DNA of 36,438 nt from Pectobacterium brasiliense. Lineage in GTDB: Bacteria > Pseudomonadota > Gammaproteobacteria > Enterobacterales > Enterobacteriaceae. A program made the translations under genes and the position numbers. Position 1 is the stretch's first letter; each line of letters begins with the position of its first letter. The notes below the pieces were generated by a model. It saw nothing but the letters and a program-made list of their open reading frames with translations. It did no database searches and was not told the origin of the DNA. The stretch spans positions 21,567-58,004 of the forward strand of contig NZ_JACDSF010000005.1 of assembly GCF_013449685.1 (NCBI RefSeq), read 5' to 3'. This document shows, in pieces, positions 1-8,908 of this stretch.

Positions 1-178
1 AGCCGTCGCGTAACTGCATGAGATAGCTGTGAATCATAAAACAACACAGGATGAGGCGAATGCCGACGATGCCTTGCCCTGTGGCCCCCGATCTCATCAC
101 GACAGGCGTTGTAACACTGACACTCACCGCGCTAAGCGTGTATCATAAGCGGTAAATTTCTCGGGTAAGCACAGCGGC

Positions 179-865
179 ATGGACACCTCTTTTCAGATCA
201 ACAACAACGAACCAGTTAACCAGCAAATTTATCGCGTACTGCGCAAAGACATTGTGGAATGCAATATTCCGCCGGGTAAACTGCTGTCTGAAAAAGAAAT
301 TTCTGTGCGTTTTGACGTTTCCCGCCAGCCGGTCAGAGAGGCTTTTATCAAGCTGGCAGAAGCCGGACTGGTGCAGATCATGCCGCAGCGCGGCACGTTT
401 GTGATGAAAATCTCGGAGCAGCGCGTGGCGGATGCCCGCTTTATCCGTCAGGCGCTGGAGTGTGCGATTGCGCGTCGGGCGGCAGAAATGGTGACGGAAG
501 AACAGCTGCTGACGCTGGAGCACAACTTACGCCGTCAGGAACTGGCCGCGCAGAATGATCAGGTGCGCGAGTTTCTCAGCCTTGATGACAGCTTCCATCA
601 GCTTCTGACGCAGATTGCCAACTGTCCGCTGGCGTGGGAAACCATCGAATCGATTAAAGCGACGATGGACCGTGTACGTTTTCTCAGCCTGAGCCAGGTT
701 TCACCACCGCCCAGCCTGATCCAGCAGCACTACCTGATTTTTAGCGCCCTGAAAGCGCGCGATCCTGATGCTGCCGAAAAAGCGATTCGTGAACATTTGC
801 AGGAAATGATCTATTCGATCACGCCGATTGCGCAACAGAATAGCGACTGGTTCGAGCACGCCTGA
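179..865 (+). CDS. rspR: GntR-family transcriptional regulator, RspR/YdfH-like
   Basis: A 228-residue GntR/FadR-type DNA-binding regulator. The N-terminal winged helix (about residues 12-80) holds [15 protein letters not shown], the [20 protein letters not shown] recognition helix and the PQRGTFV wing. The rest is an all-helical FCD ligand-binding domain with conserved D and H positions (LDDSFHQLL, then [10 protein letters not shown] and REHLQEM). Length and sequence follow E. coli RspR (YdfH), which represses the rspAB sugar-acid dehydratase/dehydrogenase operon. Here no rspAB lies next to it on the right, so the target is unknown and may be left of the window. The start at 179 matches the E. 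coli protein in length. The gene converges on the phytase-like gene, with a hairpin between them. Family call is firm; the symbol is by resemblance. Confidence 0.85.
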   Translation: MDTSFQINNNEPVNQQIYRVLRKDIVECNIPPGKLLSEKEISVRFDVSRQPVREAFIKLAEAGLVQIMPQRGTFVMKISEQRVADARFIRQALECAIARRAAEMVTEEQLLTLEHNLRRQELAAQNDQVREFLSLDDSFHQLLTQIANCPLAWETIESIKATMDRVRFLSLSQVSPPPSLIQQHYLIFSALKARDPDAAEKAIREHLQEMIYSITPIAQQNSDWFEHA

Positions 866-892
866 ACGCGTTGACCTGAGGGTGTTGAATAG

Positions 893-923
893 TGGCTTCC
901 CCGTCTCCGGTGGAAGCCATTTC
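893..923. terminator. Hairpin between convergent genes
   Basis: Arms TGGCTTCC (893-900) and GGAAGCCA (912-919) form a stem in the short gap between two converging genes. The T-run on the plus side is only three bases, so it is a weak bidirectional terminator at best. Confidence 0.5.
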
Positions 924-931
924 ACAGAAGA

Positions 932-2293
932 CTACTTGAGCGGCTGTGGCAGGGTAATCACCCACAGTTCGTTATCGGCTTCTGGCTTCTCCAACGGTTT
1001 GATGGCTAAGGTCGTCTCGACCGCCTTGCCATCTCGCGTCAGTTTTCCATCGGCAGTAACCTGATAGTCGTCCGCCTTATCTTTCGCTTTCACTGGGGAT
1101 TGCAGCACGGATTGCAGGCCAAAGTCGTTGTCGTTAATAACGGCCAGCGTTTGCTTATCGACCAGCGCCAGACCTTCCACTTTCTCCTGCTGCCAGCCGA
1201 GTTTACGCAGATCCACCAGCTCCTGCTTGCTCGCCAGCGTAATGCCGCGTTTTTCCAACTGGGCGAGATCGTCAAACTCCGGCGATTTACCGTCAGCATC
1301 GAACGGTGTCAGATCGCTAGCCTTGCTGAGATCGACCAGATAGATGCGGTTCTGCATTTGTTTGTCTTTATCCGCCCCTTGCTCGACCAGCAGAATACGC
1401 TGATTATCCAGCGCGACGATATCGCCGATCTTGGCATCCTTCGCTTTCTTATAGCTGTCGATGTTGATGGGGTAGCCCACTATGCGGCTGCTTTTGGTTT
1501 CCGGGTTAAACATCACTAGACGCGTAAACTGGGCTTTGTTTTTGCTTTTGCCGGCGATATCCAGCGTGCTTTGCACGGCCATGACAATCGTGCCGTCTGG
1601 CAGGCGGGTCAGCCCTTCAAAACCCCGATTCGGCTGACGCCACTTGATGATATTCGGTAAACCGCTGGCAACCGAATGTTCGCTGCCCGCAGGCGTCGGC
1701 CCGAATTTTTGCAGGATCTTCCCGCTGGCATCAACGTGAATCAGGAACGGGCCGTATTCGTCACACAGCCAGAAACCGCCGTTGCCGTCCGGCGTAATCC
1801 CTTCGGTGTCCAGCCCGCGCTGGCTGGTGCTGAGCGGTTGCAGCGCATCGTTCAGCGCCACTTCGTTGGTGGTGCCGATAACGTCCGCGGGCAGCGGCAG
1901 GCCAGTGATATTGCCCTCGGCATCGTGCAGCGGACGGGCGTTGATCGCCTCGGCGGTTTTCGCGCTGACCCGAATATCCATTATCAGCGGTGCGTAGTCA
2001 GGGCTGGCGAAGATCTTGGCTTCTTTCTCACCAACCAGCGGTGCATCGGCATTTGGGCCGCGATCGGTGACGGTGGTGAACATCAGATCGTCGCCCTGTT
2101 TGCCGGTGAAATAGAGGCCGGAGCCAATACCGACAGGCAGGCCGTTGGGGAAGTTCTGGGCGAATTTGCCCTGATACGCAACGCGTTCGCTGGCTGGGAA
2201 GGTGACGACATAGCGCGTCACTTTCTCACCTTCGGCCTGAACGCTGAACGGCAAAAATCCGGCAACCAGCAGTGCTAACAACGTGTGTTTCAT
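932..2293 (-). CDS. Secreted phytase-like (esterase-like activity) protein
   Basis: About 453 residues starting MKHTLLALLVAGFLPFSVQA, a typical Sec signal peptide ending near residue 20, so the product is probably periplasmic or exported. The body fits the 'esterase-like activity of phytase' beta-propeller family. Propeller-like segments are DRGPNADAPL, LDTEGITPDGNGGFWLCDEYGPF and NRGFEGLTRLPDGTIVMAVQ, with acidic residues that in this family would bind calcium. A longer frame reaches 2344, but I prefer 2293: it puts the signal peptide at the N-terminus and has AAAGAG upstream. Actual substrate is unknown; phosphate-ester hydrolysis is only implied by the family. It appears monocistronic. Confidence 0.75.
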   Translation of the reverse strand: MKHTLLALLVAGFLPFSVQAEGEKVTRYVVTFPASERVAYQGKFAQNFPNGLPVGIGSGLYFTGKQGDDLMFTTVTDRGPNADAPLVGEKEAKIFASPDYAPLIMDIRVSAKTAEAINARPLHDAEGNITGLPLPADVIGTTNEVALNDALQPLSTSQRGLDTEGITPDGNGGFWLCDEYGPFLIHVDASGKILQKFGPTPAGSEHSVASGLPNIIKWRQPNRGFEGLTRLPDGTIVMAVQSTLDIAGKSKNKAQFTRLVMFNPETKSSRIVGYPINIDSYKKAKDAKIGDIVALDNQRILLVEQGADKDKQMQNRIYLVDLSKASDLTPFDADGKSPEFDDLAQLEKRGITLASKQELVDLRKLGWQQEKVEGLALVDKQTLAVINDNDFGLQSVLQSPVKAKDKADDYQVTADGKLTRDGKAVETTLAIKPLEKPEADNELWVITLPQPLK

Positions 2294-2435
2294 GGGATTA
2301 GCTCTTTGATGTGGGGCGATTTGACAGACATATTGTCGGAGCATAGGGAATCATCATGTCAGTTTTGTGACCGCACACTTGATTTTGCCATGAAGCATGC
2401 GGTTTTCATTGAATATCAATTACTTGACTGGGGCG

Positions 2436-3629
2436 TTATCCCTTTCCGCGCGGTTTCCTGAAAGCGAAAAAGAGTTGTAGCGTATTGCATAGCACCAGAA
2501 CGGCGGTGATGACGAAAACCCAGCGGAAGCCCATCAGAGCGGACACGCCGGAACCCACCAGCGGCCCTAGGACGTTGCCCAGATACATGAATGACTGGTT
2601 ATAACCGAAGATGCGGCCTGTCACCTGCTGGCTGCTGTATTTGACCAACAGCGCCTGCACGGTTGGCATCAGTGCGCCGTCGGCAAAGCCCAGCAGAAAG
2701 CGCAGGATGCCGAGCTGCGTAGGGCTTTGTACCATCGCCATGACCAGGAACAGCAGTACGCTGATCGCCAATGCGGCGATCAGGACACGATGTGCGCCGA
2801 TCCGGTCGCCTAAACGGCCAAGTCGCGGGGCGGATAGCAGGGCGGACACGCCGGGAATCGCGGCAATCACGCCGCTGATAAAGGCAATATTGTCGGTGCC
2901 GGGAGCCAGATCGCGGATGAACAGGGTCAGGATGGGGCTGATGGAGCCGTTCGCCATCTGGATCATCATTGTCGTAATGAACAGGCAGATGATGAGCGCC
3001 GGATACGGCAGCGACGCGAAGACGGCTTTTCCGCTGAGCCGATTCTCTTTGGTGACCTTAACCACGCTCTCTTTAATCGCGAAAAGCGTAATCAGGAAGC
3101 TGGTAAACAGCATGCCACCGGTGATGAAAAAGACGATGCGCAGCCCGATGTAGTCGGCCATAAAGCCGCCGAATAGGGGGCCGAGAATGACGCCAGCGAT
3201 CTGTCCGGTCGATAGCATGCCCAGCGCCCAGCCGCTTTTTTCACGCGGAACCTGTGAGGCAATCAGCGCCATCGCATTGGGAATGTACCCAGAGGTCAGC
3301 CCCATGAGCGTGCGCAGGATGAACAGGTGCCATACGTTGGTTGCCAACCCTTGCAACGACATCACGATTGCCATGCCGAGTGCGGCGCGCAGCAGCATGA
3401 GCTTTCGCCCTTTACGGTCGGCGAGGCTTCCCCACAGTGGCGCAACGGCGGCTGAGACGAGGAAAGACGAACTGAAGATCAAACCGGACCACAGGCTTAG
3501 CGACTCGTGCGAGTGAACGCCAAGCTGCTCAATGTACAGCGGTAAGAAGGGTAATATCTGGCTCATGGCCAGCCCAGTGAAAAAGCATCCTAGCCAGGCA
3601 GAGAAGAGGTTAAGTTTCCAGGTTTCCAT
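2436..3629 (-). CDS. mdtG: MFS multidrug efflux transporter, MdtG family
   Basis: A 397-residue, 12-helix drug:H+ antiporter of the DHA1 type in the inner membrane. Diagnostic stretches are the loop 2-3 motif [19 protein letters not shown], motif C-like region [41 protein letters not shown] and [20 protein letters not shown]. These run parallel to E. coli MdtG (YceE) over the whole length, including [17 protein letters not shown] near the end. MdtG confers fosfomycin and deoxycholate tolerance in E. coli and belongs to the MarA/SoxS/Rob regulon; that role is inferred here. No strong Shine-Dalgarno precedes ATG 3629, but the start matches the family N-terminus closely. Confidence 0.85.
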   Translation of the reverse strand: METWKLNLFSAWLGCFFTGLAMSQILPFLPLYIEQLGVHSHESLSLWSGLIFSSSFLVSAAVAPLWGSLADRKGRKLMLLRAALGMAIVMSLQGLATNVWHLFILRTLMGLTSGYIPNAMALIASQVPREKSGWALGMLSTGQIAGVILGPLFGGFMADYIGLRIVFFITGGMLFTSFLITLFAIKESVVKVTKENRLSGKAVFASLPYPALIICLFITTMMIQMANGSISPILTLFIRDLAPGTDNIAFISGVIAAIPGVSALLSAPRLGRLGDRIGAHRVLIAALAISVLLFLVMAMVQSPTQLGILRFLLGFADGALMPTVQALLVKYSSQQVTGRIFGYNQSFMYLGNVLGPLVGSGVSALMGFRWVFVITAVLVLCNTLQLFFAFRKPRGKG

Positions 3630-3869
3630 GGGGGTCGGAACGGGCCTTCATCAGCGAATAACCAATAGCGAAACCGTAGTGACTGCGCGCGAAAAAGTGT
3701 GCTACCGACAGTGAATGGCGCTCAATTGATAACGGATAGTGACTAAAATTTCGTCTTTCATCATGAGCATAGCATAGCCAGCGGCGTATTGGTCACTGAG
3801 GGTAATGATTCGCAACAAAAGAAAATCAGCGTAGGTATAGGGTGGAGTGGGGGAAGGTAAATTTTATTG

Positions 3870-3885
3870 TGTGACTTACGTCACA
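3870..3885 (+). promoter_or_regulatory. Perfect CRP (cAMP receptor protein) box
   Basis: TGTGACTTACGTCACA is an exact TGTGA-N6-TCACA match. It sits upstream of a -10-like TACAAT at 3915-3920 that leads into the azuC-like gene. If transcription starts near 3927, the box centre is near -49.5, an unusual position for simple activation and compatible with repression or a composite promoter. The TSS is an estimate. Confidence 0.8.
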
Positions 3886-4023
3886 AAAAAAGATGCTTTT
3901 GCTCAACAAAGGTGTACAATTCATCGCCATAAAGCGGGGCATTGCCATTAAGACACGTCATCGCTAAAAAGCCATTCCATCGCGTCATTAAATAACGAAT
4001 TAAGTCAAACCAAGGTGAAAAAA

Positions 4024-4101
4024 GTGCGTAACTTCTTTAAAAAAATGCTGGCGGCTTACCTGAATACCTATAAAAACGTGCCGCCCGGCGCACTGTTCTA
4101 A
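4024..4101 (+). CDS. azuC: AzuC-like small amphipathic protein (25 aa)
   Basis: A 25-codon gene starting at GTG 4024, with AAGGTG placed eight bases upstream of the start. The product begins MRNFFKKMLAAYLNTYKN and ends VPPGALF. It aligns with E. coli AzuC as I recall it (28 residues, ...KSMFNNYCKTFKDVPPGNMFR): basic amphipathic N-terminal helix, aromatic-T-aromatic-K centre and the VPPG tail. E. coli AzuC is a membrane-associated small protein that binds the glycerol-3-phosphate dehydrogenase GlpD. The gene stands alone between divergently oriented mdtG and convergent svx, with a CRP box and terminator of its own. It is too short for ordinary gene calling. The match to AzuC is by eye over 25 residues. 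Confidence 0.7.
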   Translation: MRNFFKKMLAAYLNTYKNVPPGALF

Positions 4102-4116
4102 ATCTGTGCTATGCAA

Positions 4117-4147
4117 ACAGGCCGCCATCATGGCGGCCTGTGTATTT
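4117..4147 (+). terminator. Terminator of the azuC-like gene
   Basis: ACAGGCCGCC at 4117-4126 pairs with GGCGGCCTGT at 4132-4141 around a short loop, a GC-rich stem of about ten pairs followed by GTATTTA. It starts 15 bases after the azuC-like stop codon. Confidence 0.75.
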
Positions 4148-4149
4148 AT

Positions 4150-4194
4150 GGGGAGCCGAGAATCAACGTAACGTAGTTCTCGGTTCCCCTTTTT
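4150..4194. terminator. Bidirectional terminator between azuC-like gene and svx
   Basis: GGGGAGCCGAGAA (4150-4162) pairs, with one G:U, with TTCTCGGTTCCCC (4177-4189). TTTTT follows on the plus strand (4190-4194). The minus strand reads out into ATAAATA, so it also serves the 3' end of svx, ten bases away. Confidence 0.75.
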
Positions 4195-4203
4195 GTGGTG
4201 ATA

Positions 4204-6069
4204 TTACTTCGTACTGTAAACCGGCACCGCCGTTACTTCTGGCACCGCGTCAGTCAGGTAAGCACCCGCTGCGCTGCTTCTGACTTCATTTTCATCAATA
4301 AAACCATAGAATACGCCCTGTGATGCGGAAGCGCCGCGAATTTCCGCGTCCCCGCGCATCTGCGCATTGCCTGACAGCACAATGCCGCGCTCAAACGCAC
4401 CCGGCCCCATGAAGACCGTATGCAGCCGCGCGTTATCGCGTACCACGGTATTGCCCTGTAGCACCGTCAGGCCGCCGACAACGGCGCGTCCTTCCACTGT
4501 CCCGCTCAGAATCGTTGCACGATCTTCAATTCTGGCGTTATCTCTCACCGTCCCGCCGATGACGCGCGCGTAAGGCCCGACGTAGGCGGTAGGGGCGACA
4601 TTGGCTGCGTTGGATACCCAGCCGCCGCCGTTGGCGTGACGAGAACCGTTAGCGGTTGGGTTCGGTGCACCAGGCTGGCTGCCTTCCGGCCAGACGCCGG
4701 TGAAATCAGCCATCCACGGGTAGCGGTAAAGGGAATAGTAAGCCTGATCCCACTTGATCTTCTGCATTTGCGACGGTGTGCCCATGACCACCATGTAAAT
4801 GCCGCGATCGTCCTGACGAATCGTGAAATTTTTCACCGTGGCAGACGCGCCGCGCTGCAATTCACTGTAGCGAGAAACGCCGTCCGAACCGATAGCGACA
4901 ATCCCCCAACGCCAGTCGGAATTCGGCTGCGGCATGGTGGCCGGATCGTTTTTCAGCCCAGGGAAACGGGTAATGGCCGATTTACTCTGCACCATGCCAC
5001 GGAATTTGACGGTAATTTGTGTCGCGCCACTTTCCGGAATCAGCCGGACGATATTGTAGCCCAACTGCTGCGGCGCTTGATCGAACGGTACGGAGAAGCG
5101 ACGGAGGCTAGCGCTGGCACCAACAACCGGCTCAAGCGTCGTGGTTCTCAGCAAACGGTCGGCGTTATTCTGGTTGGGTTGTACCGCACCATAGCCGCCG
5201 TAGGTTGAGCGATAGAAACGGCCACGATCGAAACCGTCTGGATCGACGTAATCCCAGTTGACGTTGTGCATTGCCCAGTCGCCGAAGACGTCGTTGAATT
5301 CAGACTGGCTCCAGCCCATGTTGGTACGCAGAACGGACAATGGATCGGCAGTCGACTGACCGCTTTCGCCCCATTTCGGCGCTTTTGCCCACATATCGTT
5401 GATCGCGCCATAGCCAAAGCGGTTCTTCAGGTGTTCCATAAACTGCCAGTTGCAGTAACGGTTACGCGTTGAACCCAGATAAATATGCGAATAGTTGACC
5501 TGCATTTCCGAACAGTGTGCCGACGTACCGCGGAATTCATCCAACTGGTGCGTCATCCAATTCGCGTGGGATTCCCAAATCCAGCCAACGTAGTTATCGC
5601 CTGAACTCTGGAAGCCGCCGGTTTGCCCTTGCAGCGCATGGGTAAATTCGTGCGCCAGCCCCCAGTTATCCTTGAGTGACGCAGGGCCAATCCACATCCC
5701 CATGCTGCCACCACCCGCAACTCCCCCGCTGAGCCCAAAGGTCGGGTCGATGTGAATATTGGCTTTATATTTCACGGTCTGTTTGCAATAAGGCTCGGGG
5801 AACTCAATTTGTTTAATAAACTTATCCCAAATTTGTTCCAATTTCTGGCCTGCGGCGACCGCATCATTGCGGTTAACGTCGTTATTATTCCAGCGGAAGG
5901 CAAAGTGCTCAGTCTGGTATTTCACGGAAGGCATATCAGTGATGGAATTATCCACCTGCCAGTTGCCCGCGACACAAGCCTCAGCGGCGTTTGCCGTATT
6001 GACCATCAATGCGCCACTTAAAACGAGTAGACAGTTTAGTGGCGTGAGAAGTGTTTTTATTTTTGGCAT
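4204..6069 (-). CDS. svx: Svx-like secreted virulence protein with HEFTH motif
   Basis: A 621-residue exported protein. The N-terminus MPKIKTLLTPLNCLLVLSGA...NAAEA is a Sec signal peptide, cleaved near residue 29. It resembles Svx of Pectobacterium atrosepticum, a type II-secreted virulence factor related to the Xanthomonas AvrXca protein. Residues 140-144 read HEFTH inside WGLAHEFTHALQ, the HExxH zinc-metallopeptidase signature; the following WESHANWM may supply further ligands. The C-terminal part (about 480-600) has short repeats such as YARVIGGTVRDNARIEDRAT, reminiscent of a left-handed beta helix. I chose 6069 over 6087 because AAGGA precedes it. Secretion by the Out machinery and peptidase activity are inferred. 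Confidence 0.8.
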   Translation of the reverse strand: MPKIKTLLTPLNCLLVLSGALMVNTANAAEACVAGNWQVDNSITDMPSVKYQTEHFAFRWNNNDVNRNDAVAAGQKLEQIWDKFIKQIEFPEPYCKQTVKYKANIHIDPTFGLSGGVAGGGSMGMWIGPASLKDNWGLAHEFTHALQGQTGGFQSSGDNYVGWIWESHANWMTHQLDEFRGTSAHCSEMQVNYSHIYLGSTRNRYCNWQFMEHLKNRFGYGAINDMWAKAPKWGESGQSTADPLSVLRTNMGWSQSEFNDVFGDWAMHNVNWDYVDPDGFDRGRFYRSTYGGYGAVQPNQNNADRLLRTTTLEPVVGASASLRRFSVPFDQAPQQLGYNIVRLIPESGATQITVKFRGMVQSKSAITRFPGLKNDPATMPQPNSDWRWGIVAIGSDGVSRYSELQRGASATVKNFTIRQDDRGIYMVVMGTPSQMQKIKWDQAYYSLYRYPWMADFTGVWPEGSQPGAPNPTANGSRHANGGGWVSNAANVAPTAYVGPYARVIGGTVRDNARIEDRATILSGTVEGRAVVGGLTVLQGNTVVRDNARLHTVFMGPGAFERGIVLSGNAQMRGDAEIRGASASQGVFYGFIDENEVRSSAAGAYLTDAVPEVTAVPVYSTK

Positions 6070-6187
6070 AAATCCTTTTCCTAGCATGACTATTGCTAAT
6101 CAGCCTTATTATTTCACGAGAGAGAATTCCTCGGTGATAGATAAGACCCCATCCCAAGGCCATCATGGCCTATTTTGCTTAAGTAAA

Positions 6188-6217
6188 AAACATATCGGCC
6201 TCTGTAAGAAGAGGCCG
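6188..6217 (-). terminator. Terminator downstream of the NCS1 permease gene
   Basis: CGGCCTCT (6196-6203) pairs with AGAGGCCG (6210-6217). Read on the minus strand the stem is followed by ATATG and a run of six T (6185-6190 region), a good rho-independent signal about 40 bases after the permease stop. A second smaller palindrome, AGGCCATCATGGCCT, lies at 6157-6171. Confidence 0.75.
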
Positions 6218-6253
6218 ACTGGATTATAGATTAATTTTATCTTGTTACCTATT

Positions 6254-7570
6254 TCATTTTAAATTTTGGTTATGCACGAGTTTCCTAAAATAAACGTGTT
6301 TATTGGTGTAGTGCTTTATTATCCAATAAAGCAGGCTGGCCGCTAGTAACGAATTAAACGCCGGTACGCCCCACTCAAAGGCTAATCCGACGATAGCACC
6401 GGCAATGCTGGCAATAATAGCGGGCCAGCCAATCAGCGGCGTTTGCGCACTGTCGGGTAATTGGCCTTCGGCACGACTGGTTTCGAGCAATACTTTGTGG
6501 GTGCGCAAAATATAATAATCAACCAGCATCACCCCGATAATCGGTGGGAACAGTACGCCTAATAGCGTCAGGAAATCGATAAAGCGGTCAAGAATACCGG
6601 CAACAGAAAGCAGTGTGCCGATGAGTCCAATGACCAGCGTGATCGAGACATAGCGTAGTTTCTTCCCCGTGACGCCCTCTATGGCATTGGCGATTCCCAA
6701 AGAGGAGGAATAAAGGTTGATATCGTTCACACGCAGTGTCGAAAATATCACGGCAATCAGCCCGATGCCGCCAGCGGCCTGAGACATAATCGTCACAACA
6801 TCTGCGGTATTGAGCGCACGGGCAATAATGATGGCGAGGCCATTCACCACAAATTCCCCGACGATAATCGACAGCATCGTCATCCAGAAAACGTGTTTTC
6901 CTTTTTGGGAATAGCGCGTCATATCGGGAGTAATTAAACTCGCGACGATACAGCCGCCTACAACCATCGTCGCGCCAGCGCTAATGGAAATGGCTTCACC
7001 GTTAGGTGCGGAGGCGAGCAGTTCAGCAATATTGTGGCCGGAGAGCGTCATGATCGAAATATAGCCGACGACGATAACAAACATGGGCACGGCGATTTTG
7101 GCCGTGAAGCGTAACGCCCTGAAACCAAAGGCAACCAGCAGCGTCAACGCAATGCCGGACAAGGTGGCAGACCAGCCAAAACCGAGCTTATCCGCCATCG
7201 CAAAGTTAAGCGCCTTGGCGAATACGGCATTCTGGACGCCGAACCAACCGATGAGGCTAACGGCGATCACCAGCCCAATCAGGACGGAACCAATACGGCC
7301 AAAGCCGCACCAGCGTGCGAGCAGGCTGCCCGACATGCCTTCTTTCATTCCCGCATAGCCCAGCCCTACGGTCACCACGCCAAAAATGGTGCTGCCAATG
7401 AAGATGGCGATGAATGCCTGACTTAGCGTCATAGAATGGCCGAGTACCGCGCCTAACATAAACTGGTCTAGCGCGGTTAACATGCCGATGTGCACTAATG
7501 CCACATTTAAAAAAGGCAGCCGGACACTCAGCGGAACGCGACTGACCGGGTAGTCATCTATTTTTTCCAT
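6254..7570 (-). CDS. NCS1-family purine/cytosine-type permease
   Basis: About 438 residues with 12 predicted membrane helices, beginning MEKIDDYPVSRVPLSVR. It fits the nucleobase:cation symporter-1 family (CodB branch): early helix ALDQFMLGAVLGHSMTLSQA, GYAGMKEGMSGSLLARWCGFGRIGS, the GWFGVQNAVFAKAL segment and the ASLITPDMTRYSQKGKHVFW loop typical of cytosine permease-like proteins. Exact substrate cannot be read from sequence. No cytosine deaminase or other catabolic enzyme adjoins it. The start at 7570 is the first family-like Met and lies 14 bases after the stop of the upstream LuxR/PAS gene, so the two are probably cotranscribed and the regulator may sense the transported compound. Confidence 0.8.
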   Translation of the reverse strand: MEKIDDYPVSRVPLSVRLPFLNVALVHIGMLTALDQFMLGAVLGHSMTLSQAFIAIFIGSTIFGVVTVGLGYAGMKEGMSGSLLARWCGFGRIGSVLIGLVIAVSLIGWFGVQNAVFAKALNFAMADKLGFGWSATLSGIALTLLVAFGFRALRFTAKIAVPMFVIVVGYISIMTLSGHNIAELLASAPNGEAISISAGATMVVGGCIVASLITPDMTRYSQKGKHVFWMTMLSIIVGEFVVNGLAIIIARALNTADVVTIMSQAAGGIGLIAVIFSTLRVNDINLYSSSLGIANAIEGVTGKKLRYVSITLVIGLIGTLLSVAGILDRFIDFLTLLGVLFPPIIGVMLVDYYILRTHKVLLETSRAEGQLPDSAQTPLIGWPAIIASIAGAIVGLAFEWGVPAFNSLLAASLLYWIIKHYTNKHVYFRKLVHNQNLK

Positions 7571-7584
7571 GTAGATAGGTTTTC

Positions 7585-8274
7585 TTATATAAATTGAATG
7601 CCTTTCTCGATGAGAGAACGGGGAATATAACCGTCTACACCAAGGTTCCGACAAAATGCTTCAAACTGAGGTAGAGAGTGCGTATCGGTTTTTTGGTACA
7701 TGTTATAGACTCTGTTCTCTATTGTTTTCGGTGAGACATTCATTTTTCGGGCAATTTCCTTATTTGAAAAACGCTGCAATAGCAAAAATATAATGTCGAG
7801 CTCTGCCTGTGTAAAAATATCGGTAGCGATTTCTGTTTGTAATACAGTGGGTTTTTGCTGATTGATATAGTTTAAGGGAGAACGCGAATCTAACTGTTTG
7901 GCACTCCACATAGTTCCAATACAGATCTTGTTTCTATCAAAAATAGGAATCTTTTCGCTAACACAAGGCGTGAGTGTTTTTTTTCCATACCAGTAATGTG
8001 TTTCGATCACTGTCACCCGTTTCTCACTATTCTCTGTCAGTCTGTCGTGTTCTTTTAAATCGTCGGAGAGTTCTGCCCAACTGGCAGGGAATTCATCATC
8101 AAAGCGCCCCTCGATATCAAATCTTTCCGGTGTCCCTGTATAAAAATAGGCCGCCTTGTTCATGTAAATATGCCGAGATGATAGATCCTTAATACCCCAT
8201 GGTTCGCTTAAGGATTCGATCATCGTAATCAAATAATGAATGTAGTCAGTCATATGTTCCGCTGATGGTGACAT
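7585..8274 (-). CDS. LuxR-type regulator with N-terminal PAS-like domain
   Basis: A 229-residue regulator. The N-terminal 130 residues look like a PAS sensor fold (ESLSEPWGIKDLSSRHIYMNKAAY, followed by SEKIPIFDRNKICIGTMWSAKQL). The C-terminal 65 residues are a LuxR/FixJ helix-turn-helix (FTQAELDIIFLLLQRFSNKEIARKMNVSPKTIENRVYNMY, with the NKEIA...SPKTIENR signature). It lacks a phosphoacceptor receiver domain. I chose the start at 8274 because AAGGAGG lies seven bases upstream, the clearest ribosome-binding site in this part of the window; the frame is open to 8298. The NCS1 permease follows directly. Signal and targets are unknown. Confidence 0.8.
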   Translation of the reverse strand: MSPSAEHMTDYIHYLITMIESLSEPWGIKDLSSRHIYMNKAAYFYTGTPERFDIEGRFDDEFPASWAELSDDLKEHDRLTENSEKRVTVIETHYWYGKKTLTPCVSEKIPIFDRNKICIGTMWSAKQLDSRSPLNYINQQKPTVLQTEIATDIFTQAELDIIFLLLQRFSNKEIARKMNVSPKTIENRVYNMYQKTDTHSLPQFEAFCRNLGVDGYIPRSLIEKGIQFI

Positions 8275-8298
8275 TCTGTCCTCCTTGAGATACGGCAT

Positions 8299-8908
8299 TA
8301 ACTCAATGAATATTGAATCTTGGTTAAAATTATTTTGATTATTATTATCTTGCTAATTTATTGTTGTGTGGGTAATTCTGGTTCCATGATTATTTTTGTC
8401 AGGCAAGGGTGTTTTTTACCTTTTATGATTTTCTGTTATTGTGCTATAATTCAATGACACGATATTTTACGCTAATTATATGTCTCTAGTGTCACAAAAT
8501 TAAGAAAATATTCGCCACACCAGGGAAATAATACCGAATCCTGTAAGGGATGGTATTTGGTCTTACATCAAAAAAATACATTATTTACACGTTACTTGCT
8601 GATTTTTAATCATTTTTATATCGTCATTTCTTCTGTGTCCATACCAAGGTGGAGAGTCTCGCTCGGCTCACGCCAGCTAAATGCACCACGGTTTCGCTGG
8701 CATTCCTTTCCTGCCGACCTCCTCTACCTCCTGTCTGTTGCAAAAGCCCTTCTTGCTGGCCTGTCGTCATGCAGAATGGATCACTCGCCTGATATTTACC
8801 CTTCATAGCATGGAGTCAACACTGTTTGTTTCCTGAATACATTAAATGATGTACGTTTTTGGTCGTGATGCGCTTTCTGATGATCGATAATGCTGTCTAA
8901 ATCTTAAG
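8299..8908. other. Gene-free 0.6-kb interval with a GC-richer ORF-like patch
   Basis: No convincing gene. The left 350 bases are AT-rich leader for the LuxR/PAS gene. The patch at about 8640-8806 is visibly GC-richer and carries a 60-codon minus-strand frame (8624-8806; MKGKYQASDPFCMTTGQQEG...ASETVVHLAGVSRARLS) with no recognisable start signal. It may be a coding relic. I do not recognise a family. Confidence 0.35.
8481..8496. promoter_or_regulatory. Possible weak CRP-like site
   Basis: TGTCTCTAGTGTCACA matches the CRP consensus at eight of ten half-site bases. It lies about 207 bases upstream of the LuxR/PAS start in an AT-rich leader. Tentative. Confidence 0.3.

Larger units (their letters stand above)
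3927..4147 (+). ncRNA. Candidate AzuCR-type transcript carrying azuC
   Basis: A predicted transcript of about 220 nt, bounded by TACAAT (3915-3920) and the strong hairpin at 4117-4141. It carries the azuC-like frame plus a leader of about 97 nt. In E. coli AzuCR is a dual-function RNA that both encodes AzuC and base-pairs with mRNAs. The RNA function here is inference from that homologue; no base-pairing target was worked out. Confidence 0.4.

Noticed and set aside
1-130. Minus-strand frame of about 34 codons running off the left edge, starting near 98
   Set aside because: No ribosome-binding site and no recognisable motif; too short to support a gene.
1676-2278. 200-codon plus-strand frame
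   Set aside because: Antisense shadow of the phytase-like gene, with low-complexity arginine-rich translation.
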